Positions 1 to 7,368 are shown, numbered from the stretch's first letter. The stretch: DNA of 42,972 nucleotides from WJLC01 sp964600865 (GCA_964600865.1 CAZRJP010000002.1:1-42972), one strand, 5' to 3'. Made by a program: numbers and translations. The notes: generated from the sequence alone by a model not told the origin.

Positions 1-22
1 TCCATACCCTAAATCAAAGATT

Positions 23-313
23 TCAGGATATGGACTTCTTTGACTGTAAGTTAAATTCTTCCTTAGTCAAGGGCCTAAATCTTACATCTCTAAATGCTGC
101 ATTAATTGAATTATCTCTAACATCTTTCCATAACTCCTGTTTTTTTCTAAAAGGCAATGTTCCAACACACCCTCTTAATTTTCCATTTAAAGTGATTGTC
201 ACAAAACTAGCACCCTTATTAGAATATTTATTTTTTATCTTAGAATCTGGCTCAAATAATTTCCCCTCAAAATGAAGTCTTATGCTTTCTTTTGCAATTT
301 TAGATAAATTCAT
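23..313 (-). CDS. AMMECR1-domain protein, C-terminally truncated or frameshifted
   Basis: The 96-residue reading frame matches the N-terminal half of the AMMECR1 domain, including the conserved LRGCVGTLPF segment (about residues 46-55) and the NAAFRDVRFRPLTKEE segment. Family members are usually about 170-200 residues, so roughly half is missing: a TGA at 23-25 ends this frame just where the next beta strand should start. The +1 frame stays open from about position 60 to the window edge and reads S-Q-R-S-P-Y-P-E-I, loosely like the family's SVLSxPE segment, so a frameshift (real or a sequencing error) is plausible. The start overlaps the stop of the radical SAM gene by 14 bp, so the two are co-transcribed. 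AMMECR1, Memo and radical SAM proteins are a known three-gene association whose exact reaction I cannot state. Confidence 0.75.
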   Translation of the reverse strand: MNLSKIAKESIRLHFEGKLFEPDSKIKNKYSNKGASFVTITLNGKLRGCVGTLPFRKKQELWKDVRDNSINAAFRDVRFRPLTKEEFNLQSKKSIS

Positions 314-1322
314 CTTCTTGAAACTCGCCAGTTATTTCTCTTCCACATTCAGGACATTTTCCTTCATCTAAAAAGTTTTCAACCTTTCCATTAAATCTAG
401 TTATTACTTCTTCTCCACATTTAGGACAAAGAGTGATAAGTTTATCAAAAGTATTTCCAATATAAACATGATTAAGATATTTTTCACCTATTTTTTTAGC
501 TTTTTCTAATGTTTTAATAGGTGTTTCTTTTTTATGAGACATTTTATATGCTGGAAAAAATCTTAATATATGCCAAGGAATATTTTTATCAACAGAAGCA
601 ATAAACTTTGCTACTTTTTCTATTTCCTTTTTAGAAGTATTTTGCCCAGGAAGCAACATAGTAGAAACTTCAAGATGTATCCCTTTTTCATAAGCTCTTT
701 TAATTGTTTCTAAAACAGGTTCTAATTTTGCTTTACAATTTTCCTTATAAAACTTTTTAGAAAGTGATTTTAAATCAACATTCATTGCATCAATATAAGG
801 TGAAACATACTCAAAACACTCTTTAGTCATATATCCATTTGTTACCATAACATTTTTTAGGTCCTTTTTTTGTGCTAAACTAGCAATATCCTTAACATAC
901 TCAATAAATACTGTTGGTTCATTATAAGTATAAGAAATTGACTTGCATCTATTTTTCATTGCTCTAAATATTACTTGTCTTGGAGACATTTCCTCTCCTA
1001 ATTCTCCTTCCTTAAATTCTTCTGATTCTTCAGCTTGTGATGTTTCATAATTCTGACAAAATTTACATTTAAAATTGCACCCAAATGTTCCTAATGAAAA
1101 GGAATAAGTTCCAGGTAAAAAATGAAATAATGGTTTTTTCTCTATAGCATCCACATTTTTAGATACTGCTCTACCATAAACAACAGAACGTAATTTGCCC
1201 CTTTTATTCTTTCTAACAGCACATATTCCTGTTTTTCCATTAGATATTAAGCATTTATGTTCACAAGCAGTACATCTAACTTTCTTACTTTTCTTCTTCT
1301 CATACAATTCACATTCTTTCAT
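300..1322 (-). CDS. amrS: AmmeMemoRadiSam-system radical SAM enzyme (AmrS)
   Basis: A 340-residue radical SAM protein. The 4Fe-4S motif CNFKCKFC lies at residues 82-89 (Cys82, Cys86, Cys89). It follows a Cys-rich N-terminal segment (Cys17, 20, 24, 34) typical of this pyruvate-formate-lyase-activase-like subfamily. The TIM-barrel continues through SYTYNEPTVF and VMVTNGYM. A C-terminal zinc ribbon (CPKCG ... CPECG) ends the protein. Context settles the call: an AMMECR1 gene follows with a 14-bp overlap and a Memo-like gene is divergent 33 bp away. The substrate is not known from the sequence. The ATG at 1322 is the first in frame, and an AT-rich box (cttaaata, about 1344-1351) lies some 25 bp upstream, which suggests leaderless transcription. 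Confidence 0.92.
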   Translation of the reverse strand: MKECELYEKKKSKKVRCTACEHKCLISNGKTGICAVRKNKRGKLRSVVYGRAVSKNVDAIEKKPLFHFLPGTYSFSLGTFGCNFKCKFCQNYETSQAEESEEFKEGELGEEMSPRQVIFRAMKNRCKSISYTYNEPTVFIEYVKDIASLAQKKDLKNVMVTNGYMTKECFEYVSPYIDAMNVDLKSLSKKFYKENCKAKLEPVLETIKRAYEKGIHLEVSTMLLPGQNTSKKEIEKVAKFIASVDKNIPWHILRFFPAYKMSHKKETPIKTLEKAKKIGEKYLNHVYIGNTFDKLITLCPKCGEEVITRFNGKVENFLDEGKCPECGREITGEFQEDEFI

Positions 1323-1355
1323 AAAATTAATAAGTGTTGCTCTCTTAAATACCTT

Positions 1356-2060
1356 ATGGAATGGTTTCCAGATAAAGAGGATAAATTAAATAAAATACTA
1401 GATTATTTGCTCTCTAAAAGCCATAATACTACTAATAATAATCTTAATGGACTAATTGTTCCACATGCAGGATATGCTTATTCTGGAAAAATAGCAGGAA
1501 AGGCATATTCCCTAATAAAAAACAAATCCTTCAAAAAAGCAATTATCTTTGGGCCTTCTCATAAAACCAATCTAAAAGGCATAGCTACACTAGAAAACAT
1601 TAAAACCCCTTTAGGAGAAATAAATATAACTAAAAATCATTATAAAAAAATTTCAAATGAACACTCTATAAAAAATCAAATTCCTTTTTTGCAAAAATTA
1701 GGAATAAAAAAAGTTTTACCATTAGTTGTAGGAAAAATAAGTCATAAAAAAGCAAAAGAGATAGCAAAAGAATTTTCAGACAAAAATGCATTATTTATCT
1801 TCTCTACTGATTTAAGTCATTTTCTTCCTTATGATAATGCAACTAATAAAGACAAAAAAACAATAAAATCTATTAAAAATCTAAATACATCTTACTTAAA
1901 AAATAATCTAGATTGTGCTTGTGGCATATTTCCGTTATTAATATTATTTGAATTATGTAAATTAAAAAACTGGGAACCAAAACTAATTGAATATAAAAAT
2001 TCTGGAGATATTACAAAAGAGAAAAAATCTGTTGTAGGTTATGCTAGTTTTTATTTCTAA
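1356..2060 (+). CDS. amrB: Memo-like protein (AmrB)
   Basis: A 234-residue Memo-family protein, related to class III extradiol dioxygenase folds. Family signatures are GLIVPHAGYAYSG (N-terminal His), IIFGPSHK (second His) and STDLSHFLPY. The reading frame is open back to 1257, but that upstream part runs antisense through amrS. I chose the ATG at 1356 because the conserved family start (M-E-W-F-P-D) is there and an attaataag box lies about 25 bp upstream. It is divergent from amrS, so the promoters of both must overlap in 33 bp. The 3' end overlaps the convergent VanZ-like gene by 17 bp. The Memo family binds redox metals in eukaryotes; the archaeal reaction is not known to me. Confidence 0.88.
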   Translation: MEWFPDKEDKLNKILDYLLSKSHNTTNNNLNGLIVPHAGYAYSGKIAGKAYSLIKNKSFKKAIIFGPSHKTNLKGIATLENIKTPLGEINITKNHYKKISNEHSIKNQIPFLQKLGIKKVLPLVVGKISHKKAKEIAKEFSDKNALFIFSTDLSHFLPYDNATNKDKKTIKSIKNLNTSYLKNNLDCACGIFPLLILFELCKLKNWEPKLIEYKNSGDITKEKKSVVGYASFYF

Positions 2061-2448
2061 AAATCAATGAAATAGCATAAAATATAAATGAACTAAAAAT
2101 CCCTATAAAATCCAAAAACACATCCTTAATACAACAACCTCTTCCAGGAACAAAATATTGATGTAATTCGTCCAACCCCGCATAACTAAATAATATTAAA
2201 AAGCCCAATGCTAAAATAATTTTACTCTTCTTATCCATTATCTTCCCTTTAAGACTTGCTATAAAAAAGAATAATCCTAAAAAGAAAAAAGAAAGAATAT
2301 GATAACTCATAGGTATTAATGAAAATCCTCCTGTTCCTTCACTAAACTCTAATGAAGAAATATAAAAAATTAAAACAAAACCTACAAAAACAATAAACCA
2401 CGTAAGTTTTCCTTCTTCTTCAAAAAACTCTAAAATATCATTTAACAT
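2044..2448 (-). CDS. VanZ-like membrane protein
   Basis: A 134-residue protein with about four membrane segments (residues 16-31, 47-63, 75-92, 107-128). The motif LDELHQYFVPGRGCCIKDVFLDFIG carries the D-E-x-x-Q ... R ... D-x-x-x-D/N spacing of the VanZ family. VanZ proteins are best known from glycopeptide resistance clusters, but most homologues, including archaeal ones, have no proven function. The gene overlaps the 3' end of amrB tail to tail. A TATA-like stretch (aaaaataatatttatta, about 2449-2465) lies directly upstream, so it is probably its own leaderless transcript. Confidence 0.75.
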   Translation of the reverse strand: MLNDILEFFEEEGKLTWFIVFVGFVLIFYISSLEFSEGTGGFSLIPMSYHILSFFFLGLFFFIASLKGKIMDKKSKIILALGFLILFSYAGLDELHQYFVPGRGCCIKDVFLDFIGIFSSFIFYAISLIFRNKN

Positions 2449-2515
2449 AAAAAATAATATTTATTATGGATTAAAAGGATTATTGTAATTAAACCATAGA
2501 AATCTAACACTGTGC

Positions 2516-3472
2516 TTATGTTGTTGTTCCACTTGTTTCATATCCAAATCCAGGAGAATATGAACTAGAACCTAATTCTAATGTTTCACATTCTTCAGGA
2601 ACATTATCTTCAGTAAATGCTTGACAAATTATATCTAAATAAGCTTCAGGACTTCTTGAACTTGGTGAAACCTGTTTTCCATTAATAATTAATGTTGGGG
2701 AACCTCTTACTCCATAACCCTCACTTAATTCAGAATCACCAGCATAATACTCATCTGCTTTCTCTTCTAAACATGTATTTAGAGAATCACTATTAATTCC
2801 AATCTCTTCAATGCATCTTGAACTATCTCCATCTTCTAAAAAGCATTTCAAATAATCCAGATATTTATCTGACTGTTCCTCTCTTATACAAACCTGTCGA
2901 GGTGTTTCAGTTTCCTCGGGTTCATGCATAAAATAGTGGACAAATCTAATCTCAGAATCTACTAAACCTTCCAATGATTCCATAACAGGAATAAATCCTT
3001 TCTCTGCTTGAGTCCCACCAGGACAATGTGTCATAGTAAACAATTCAACCTCAGGCTTATCTGACCTTGGAATTTCCTGCTGATTTGAATCTGAATTTTC
3101 TTCTTTTTCTCCTTCATTAATAGAATCTGTTGTTAATGGTATAACTCCCTGAACAAGATTTTTTCCGTCCTTAGTCACATATAACGGCAAACTCTGTCCT
3201 TGATACTCTATTGTAACCTCATATAATTCATCCTGTTCTATTACCTTTACTAGTTCTGCTCCTTCTGCACCCTGAGAAGCAACAAATCCCATTACAAGAC
3301 CTCCGGCCTCCTTTTCAGAAACAACACTTCCAGTAATATTAAAATTACCAAATAAAACAATTAATAATACCATTCCTAAAATTATTGTAGAAAGAATCCA
3401 AGGATTTTTCCTTAATTTATCATGAACTTTTTTATGCTTTTTATCTACTTTCCTCTCTTCCTTTTCTTCCAT
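2516..3472 (-). CDS. Membrane-anchored DsbA/thioredoxin-fold protein
   Basis: 318 residues from the ATG at 3472. The frame is open further upstream, but that part crosses the divergent promoter region and looks non-coding. A Lys-rich N-terminus and one membrane helix (residues 25-43) anchor it, with the bulk probably outside the cell. After a propeptide-like region (50-110) and an acidic linker comes a thioredoxin fold: ELFTMTHCPGGTQAEKG with Cys150, an inserted Cys-rich helical part (Cys195, 210, 220, 234) and the cis-Pro loop RGSPTLIINGK (Pro259). The active site has only one Cys (C-P-G-G) instead of CxxC, so a reductase or isomerase cycle would need another of the many cysteines. A Ser/Thr/Gly-rich tail ends it. 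Role: likely envelope disulfide handling (inference). Confidence 0.8.
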   Translation of the reverse strand: MEEKEERKVDKKHKKVHDKLRKNPWILSTIILGMVLLIVLFGNFNITGSVVSEKEAGGLVMGFVASQGAEGAELVKVIEQDELYEVTIEYQGQSLPLYVTKDGKNLVQGVIPLTTDSINEGEKEENSDSNQQEIPRSDKPEVELFTMTHCPGGTQAEKGFIPVMESLEGLVDSEIRFVHYFMHEPEETETPRQVCIREEQSDKYLDYLKCFLEDGDSSRCIEEIGINSDSLNTCLEEKADEYYAGDSELSEGYGVRGSPTLIINGKQVSPSSRSPEAYLDIICQAFTEDNVPEECETLELGSSSYSPGFGYETSGTTT

Positions 3473-3593
3473 GCAATAAATATGGGATGTCCTTTTAAAA
3501 ACATTTTGGTAAAGTTGTATATAAACACCAATAATAAACATTAAAAACAATTGATTATTAATTAAATTATAAATTAACAAAAGAGGTACTAAA

Positions 3594-4907
3594 ATGTCGT
3601 ATGATATAATTGTTGGAAGAGGCAAAGATGATAGAGAAAGATTAGAAAATAAAGGACTTATTAATATAGGTAAAGGATATGTTAAAATGGGTCAATACAC
3701 TTCTCTAAGCAATAAAATTTTTATGGATGTTGCTAAAAGTCATGTTGTCCTTGTGGCTGGAAAAAGAGGTTCTGGAAAAAGTTACACATTGGGAGTCATG
3801 GCAGAAGAAATGTCTAATCTTCCAAAAGAAGTTGCACAAAATGTTGGAACCTTAATCTATGATACAATGGGAATTTATTGGACAATGAAATATGCTAATG
3901 AAAAAGATAGGAAATTATTAGAAAAATGGGATTTAAAAAGTAAGACTCTTCCAGTAAAAGTATTTGTTCCATATGGAAAACATAATGAATATACTGACAA
4001 AGGAATTCCAGTAGATGAAAAATTTGCATTAGATGTTATGGAAATGCAACCAGAAGATTGGATCTTAACATTTGGGTTAGATATTGTAAATCCAATAGCA
4101 ACTCTTATTCAAAGAGTATTAAATAAATTAACCGAATCAAATAAAAAATACTCTATTAATGAAATTATTAAAGGGATAAAAAAAGACTCTTCTTCAGAAA
4201 AGATTCATAAAAATGCTGCAATAGGATTATTTGAAGCAGCGAATACATGGGGGATATTTGCTAAAAAAGGAGAAAAACCTACTCCAATAGGTAATCTTGT
4301 TACTGCAGGAACAACATCTGTTTTAGACTTAAGTGTATATAATTCAGTGGGAGCTTTTAATGTTCGTGCATTAGTAATTAGTTTAGTATCAAGAAAGCTA
4401 TTTAATCAAAGAATGATGGCAAGAAAAAAAGAAGAAATTAAATCTATTTCTCAAGGATTTGAATTATCTGGTACTGAAGAAAAAAAAGAATATCCTTTAG
4501 TTTGGATTTTCATAGATGAGGCACATGAATTCCTACCATTAAATGAAAAAACAATCGCAACTGATGCATTAATTCAATTACTTAGAGAAGGAAGACAGCC
4601 AGGAATCTCCGTTGTATTAGCAACACAACAACCAGGAAAAATCCACACAGATGTAATGACTCAATCAGACATTGTAATCTCTCATAGAGTTACAAGTAAA
4701 CCAGATGTAGAAGCACTAAATCACATTATGCAAAGTTATTTATTGGATACTATTAAAAAATACATGGATGATTTACCTAGTTTAAAGGGTTCTGCAATAA
4801 TTCTTGATGATAATTCAGAAAGAATCTATTCCATGAGAATGCGCCCAAGATTCACATGGCATGGAGGAGAAGCTCCTACTGCTGTTAAAGTTGAAAAAAG
4901 AATATAA
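3594..4907 (+). CDS. HerA-like / DUF87 ATPase
   Basis: A 437-residue FtsK-HerA superfamily ATPase. Walker A is GKRGSGKSY (about residues 57-65). Walker B is LVWIFIDEAHEF. The LLREGRQPGISVVLATQQP segment is the conserved sensor and arginine region of HerA proteins. The N-terminal HAS-barrel of classical HerA is reduced to about 50 residues, and no nurA nuclease gene is near, so this is probably the stand-alone archaeal type rather than a proven end-resection helicase. The start is preceded by gaggt at spacing 6. The last 45 bp of the gene, including the stop, are repeated 129 bp downstream. Confidence 0.85.
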   Translation: MSYDIIVGRGKDDRERLENKGLINIGKGYVKMGQYTSLSNKIFMDVAKSHVVLVAGKRGSGKSYTLGVMAEEMSNLPKEVAQNVGTLIYDTMGIYWTMKYANEKDRKLLEKWDLKSKTLPVKVFVPYGKHNEYTDKGIPVDEKFALDVMEMQPEDWILTFGLDIVNPIATLIQRVLNKLTESNKKYSINEIIKGIKKDSSSEKIHKNAAIGLFEAANTWGIFAKKGEKPTPIGNLVTAGTTSVLDLSVYNSVGAFNVRALVISLVSRKLFNQRMMARKKEEIKSISQGFELSGTEEKKEYPLVWIFIDEAHEFLPLNEKTIATDALIQLLREGRQPGISVVLATQQPGKIHTDVMTQSDIVISHRVTSKPDVEALNHIMQSYLLDTIKKYMDDLPSLKGSAIILDDNSERIYSMRMRPRFTWHGGEAPTAVKVEKRI

Positions 4908-4908
4908 A
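4864..4908 (+). repeat. Direct repeat copy 1: 3' end of the HerA-like gene
   Basis: These 45 bp encode the last 14 codons and the stop of the HerA-like ATPase. They recur at 4993-5037 with a single mismatch (A4889 versus G5018). Copy 1 is in the intact gene. The 84 bp between the copies (4909-4992) include a locally GC-richer stretch (about 4918-4945). Confidence 0.9.
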
Positions 4909-4992
4909 TTACTTCTCTGGAATGCCTGGCATGGCGAGTAAGTTCACGAAACAAATTATATTTATCTATTAATTCTAAGTGGAGTTATGAGT

Positions 4993-5037
4993 GAGGAGAA
5001 GCTCCTACTGCTGTTAAGGTTGAAAAAAGAATATAAA
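4993..5037 (+). repeat. Direct repeat copy 2: orphan copy of the HerA-like gene 3' end
   Basis: 44 of 45 positions match 4864-4908, at an offset of exactly 129 bp. This copy is not attached to a HerA frame. A 23-codon frame from the ATG at 4988 reads through it in another phase, with gtggag just upstream, but I do not call it a gene. Gene-end duplications of this type are what site-specific integration or a local tandem duplication would leave behind. Confidence 0.9.
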
Positions 5038-5093
5038 ATGTTTAGTTTTAAAATATAAATCTTTATAAATGTAAAATATTCATTATAAATACT

Positions 5094-5318
5094 ATGAGAA
5101 AAATGAACAGAAATGTTAGTGTCGGAGGAAACTACAAAAATTTTAAAAGTGAGGGTACTAAATGCCCACATGCTAAAAAAATAACTTACTCTTCTTTTTC
5201 AGAATTAGCAGAAGAATACTTTTGTGATGAAATAGGTGAGAAATGTGATTACTCAAGCAACATGCTAGATTGTCCAAAAAATCCAAAATCAAAATTAGAA
5301 AATATTAGCTCTCAATAA
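5094..5318 (+). CDS. Small Cys-containing protein of unknown function
   Basis: A 74-residue soluble protein that I do not recognise. It has four cysteines (C-P-H, F-C-D, K-C-D, D-C-P) that could bind a metal, but no standard zinc-ribbon spacing. An internal Met at residue 4 is an alternative start. A TATA-like element (ctttataaatg, about 5062-5072) lies about 25 bp upstream. The stop is 2 bp before the start of the acyl-carrier-like gene, so the two form an operon and may act together. Confidence 0.6.
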   Translation: MRKMNRNVSVGGNYKNFKSEGTKCPHAKKITYSSFSELAEEYFCDEIGEKCDYSSNMLDCPKNPKSKLENISSQ

Positions 5319-5320
5319 AA

Positions 5321-5617
5321 ATGTGTCTAGATGAAAAAACAATCAACATTATTAAAGAAGATATATATGGATTCCTGGATAATAAGGTAGGAAAAATTGT
5401 CCAAGCTAATTTCGGACACCGTAAAGAATATACTCTTCAAAATGATTTTGAAAAAGACCTAAAATTTGATTCCTTAGATATAGCAGACCTAGTTATTTCT
5501 GCAGAAGATTATTTTAATTTAGAGATAAAAGAATTTGCATTCAAGAATCAAAAAGAAACATATAATTATCTATTTGATAAAATAGTTCAAAGAGAAAAAA
5601 ACTACCCAAAAATATAA
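5321..5617 (+). CDS. Acyl-carrier-protein-like protein
   Basis: A 98-residue protein whose central segment has the acyl carrier protein signature: DLKFDSLDIADLVISAEDYF (about residues 46-65). The DSLD Ser is in the position that carries 4'-phosphopantetheine in ACPs. The flanking helices and the length also fit. ACPs serve fatty acid and polyketide synthesis, which archaea mostly lack, so its partner pathway is unclear. No synthase or phosphopantetheinyl transferase gene is in the window. It lies 2 bp after the small Cys protein gene and abuts the convergent methyltransferase gene at its stop codon. Confidence 0.7.
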   Translation: MCLDEKTINIIKEDIYGFLDNKVGKIVQANFGHRKEYTLQNDFEKDLKFDSLDIADLVISAEDYFNLEIKEFAFKNQKETYNYLFDKIVQREKNYPKI

Positions 5618-6403
5618 TTACAAAACATTAAAATCAACCCTAAATCTCACCTTATAAGGTGCAATTTCCCCTGCTTCTTTTTTATTAAAAATCTTTATTT
5701 TTTTATTAAATTCTCTTGCTTTTGATTTTATTTCTTCCAGAATTTTATCCTTTTCTTCAACAGGAGTAAACCCATAATAATAGATTCTTGTTCCTTTTTT
5801 ACTCAACTTAAAGGCCTGTTTTAAAAAAGTATCATCTAAATTAGGTCTAGGCATTACAATAACATCAAATTTTTCTTTTCCAAATTTATTCTGTCTAACT
5901 AATCTCTTAATATCTCCCTGAATTAATTCCACTTTATCTTCTAATTTATTTAATCTAACATTTAACTTAGCATATTCATTTGCTTTTCTATTTATTTCAT
6001 TTGAAACAACCTTTTTACATTTAGAATTTTTTGCAATGACAATTGAATATGGCGCAACACCTGCAAACATTACTAAAACACTCTCTCCTTTTTTTATTTC
6101 AGAAGCAACCTCATTTCTTTCATTGCTTAATCTAGGAGAAAAATAAGTATCATCTACATTAAACCTAAAAACACATCCATTCTCTTTATACTTGACCTCT
6201 TTATTCTTCTCTCCAGCAATATGTTTTGTTCCCATAGTTCTCAATCTCCCAGAAACTTTCTTAGATTTTTCCAAAACAGTTTTAACACTTTTATGATTCT
6301 TTAAAATCTTTTTAGCAAACTTTTTTTTATACTTTTTTGTAGCACCATCCTGAAAATTAACAATAGCAATATTCCCTAAAACATTAAATGACCTTTGTTT
6401 CAT
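5618..6403 (-). CDS. trm5: Trm5-like tRNA (guanine-N1)-methyltransferase
   Basis: A 261-residue class I SAM-dependent methyltransferase of the Trm5/TYW2 family. Signatures in order are FSPRLSNER (residues 88-96), the SAM-binding MFAGVAPYS (112-120), SNEINRKANEYAKLNVRLN (134-152), QGD (162-164) and the catalytic-loop MPRPNLDD (184-191). It lacks most of the N-terminal D1 domain of longer Trm5 proteins. Family role: m1G37 on tRNA, preventing frameshifts, or the related wyosine step. The ATG overlaps the TGA of the upstream HEPN gene (ATGA). The first 32 bp of this gene recur at 7369-7400, and a TATA-like box lies just upstream of that second copy. The original promoter was therefore probably separated from the gene by an insertion. 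Confidence 0.85.
   Translation of the reverse strand: MKQRSFNVLGNIAIVNFQDGATKKYKKKFAKKILKNHKSVKTVLEKSKKVSGRLRTMGTKHIAGEKNKEVKYKENGCVFRFNVDDTYFSPRLSNERNEVASEIKKGESVLVMFAGVAPYSIVIAKNSKCKKVVSNEINRKANEYAKLNVRLNKLEDKVELIQGDIKRLVRQNKFGKEKFDVIVMPRPNLDDTFLKQAFKLSKKGTRIYYYGFTPVEEKDKILEEIKSKAREFNKKIKIFNKKEAGEIAPYKVRFRVDFNVL
6372..6403 (-). repeat. Direct repeat copy A: 5' end of trm5
   Basis: These 32 bp start at the trm5 ATG and encode M-K-Q-R-S-F-N-V-L-G. They are identical to 7369-7400. The stop codon of the HEPN gene (6400-6402) lies inside this copy, so the inserted cassette's last gene ends in target sequence. Confidence 0.95.
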
Positions 6404-6813
6404 TCCAAATACTCCTTAATTAGTTTAATTCTTAATTTTCTCATATCCCTTATTAATCTTTTAGAATCCTCAATAGAAACATCTTTCCCATAATAATTTA
6501 TTGAATTTCTTATCCTTCTAAATTTATCAAAGTCAAAAGATTCTTTTTCAAGTTTTAATACTTCTTTTAAAAAACCAAAGAAACAATCATGATTATAAAT
6601 TTTAAATTCATTTTTAACAGCTATAGCTTCTAAAACTTCTCTTAAAGAATCATAATTAATAGAAACTTTTGTTGAAGCTGTATCTTTATTTAAGGGAGAA
6701 AATTTATCGGTTATAAGTTTCCTTTTACTTTGAATTAGAAGTGATTTAATAAGTTGCTTATCTGTTTTTATCTTTTTGACAAATTTTTTTAATCTACATT
6801 CTCTCCAATTCAT
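6400..6813 (-). CDS. HEPN-domain protein (toxin partner of MNT)
   Basis: A 137-residue all-helical protein. The HEPN-type motif is FRRIRNSINYYGK (residues 98-110). Canonical HEPN toxins carry R-x4-6-H; here the segment is R102-N-S-I-N-Y-Y and no His is present, so RNase activity may be lost or altered. The gene overlaps the upstream nucleotidyltransferase by 4 bp (ATGA) and its own stop overlaps the trm5 start. This arrangement is the MNT-HEPN two-gene toxin-antitoxin type, in which the nucleotidyltransferase neutralises HEPN by AMP transfer. Assignment rests on motif plus context. Confidence 0.72.
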   Translation of the reverse strand: MNWRECRLKKFVKKIKTDKQLIKSLLIQSKRKLITDKFSPLNKDTASTKVSINYDSLREVLEAIAVKNEFKIYNHDCFFGFLKEVLKLEKESFDFDKFRRIRNSINYYGKDVSIEDSKRLIRDMRKLRIKLIKEYLE

Positions 6814-7313
6814 GAAATATAACCTCCAAGAATATATCCATTAATAACATTTAACTTTAATTCTTCATTAATCTTATCTAAAGAAGAGTATTGAAAAATT
6901 TGAAGTTCTCTTTTTAATTTCCTTTCAAATTTTTTCAAATTTAAATTCTTATTAGAAATTCCTAAAACAACTATATCAATATCAGACTCCTTTTTATTTT
7001 CAAGCTTAGCCAAAGAACCAAATAAAATAATTGCACTTGGGGAAAACTTCCCTAAATAATCTACCACTTCCCTAAGTTTACTTTCCCAATAAATCCTAGA
7101 CAAATCTCTTGAAATAGAACTATCTTTATTAATCCTAAACAAAAGATAGTTTCTTTCTTTCCTACTTTTCAAAATTCCTTCAGAAACATAATTCCTTAAT
7201 AATTTAGAAGCAGTAGGAGGACTCATATCCTTTACCCTTGAGTACTCTCTTACCCCTAATTCAGTATAACTATCTTCAAAAAAAGGTTTTAAATTGTTAA
7301 TAATATCTAACAT
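6810..7313 (-). CDS. MNT-type nucleotidyltransferase with N-terminal winged helix (antitoxin)
   Basis: 167 residues. Residues 1-65 form a winged-helix DNA-binding region (SPPTASKLLRNYVSEGILKS as the recognition part). Residues 90-167 are a minimal nucleotidyltransferase with FGSLAKLENKKESDIDIVV, that is G99-S100 and the metal-binding D111-I-D113. In MNT-HEPN pairs this protein modifies and inactivates the HEPN toxin. The fused winged helix suggests it also represses its own promoter, and a TGTTAA-N6-TTAACA palindrome lies directly before its start. It is translationally coupled to the HEPN gene by an ATGA overlap. Confidence 0.82.
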   Translation of the reverse strand: MLDIINNLKPFFEDSYTELGVREYSRVKDMSPPTASKLLRNYVSEGILKSRKERNYLLFRINKDSSISRDLSRIYWESKLREVVDYLGKFSPSAIILFGSLAKLENKKESDIDIVVLGISNKNLNLKKFERKLKRELQIFQYSSLDKINEELKLNVINGYILGGYIS

Positions 7314-7314
7314 G

Positions 7315-7332
7315 TGTTAAGATAATTTAACA
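7315..7332. promoter_or_regulatory. Palindromic operator-like site in the MNT-HEPN promoter
   Basis: TGTTAAGATAATTTAACA is a perfect 6-bp inverted repeat with a 6-bp spacer, 1 bp upstream of the MNT start codon. It lies between the start codon and a TTTATAAA box (7336-7343). A repressor bound here would cover the transcription start. The winged helix of the MNT protein is the obvious candidate (inference). Confidence 0.55.
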
Positions 7333-7368
7333 TACTTTATAAACTTTATCATAAAAATAATTTATTAT

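Larger units (their letters stand above)
6404..7368 (-). mobile_element. Putative inserted MNT-HEPN cassette between trm5-start repeats
   Basis: About 965 bp lying between two identical 32-bp copies of the trm5 start. It contains only the two overlapping genes of the MNT-HEPN pair, their TATA box and a palindromic operator-like site. No integrase, transposase or terminal inverted repeat is visible. A TATA-like box suited to trm5 is placed upstream of the outer repeat (7425-7437), as expected if the cassette entered at the trm5 start. The boundaries are inferred from the repeats only. Confidence 0.6.

Noticed and set aside
4988..5059. A 23-codon frame through the second HerA repeat.
   Set aside because: It reads a duplicated segment in a different phase and has no recognisable product; treated as a by-product of the duplication.
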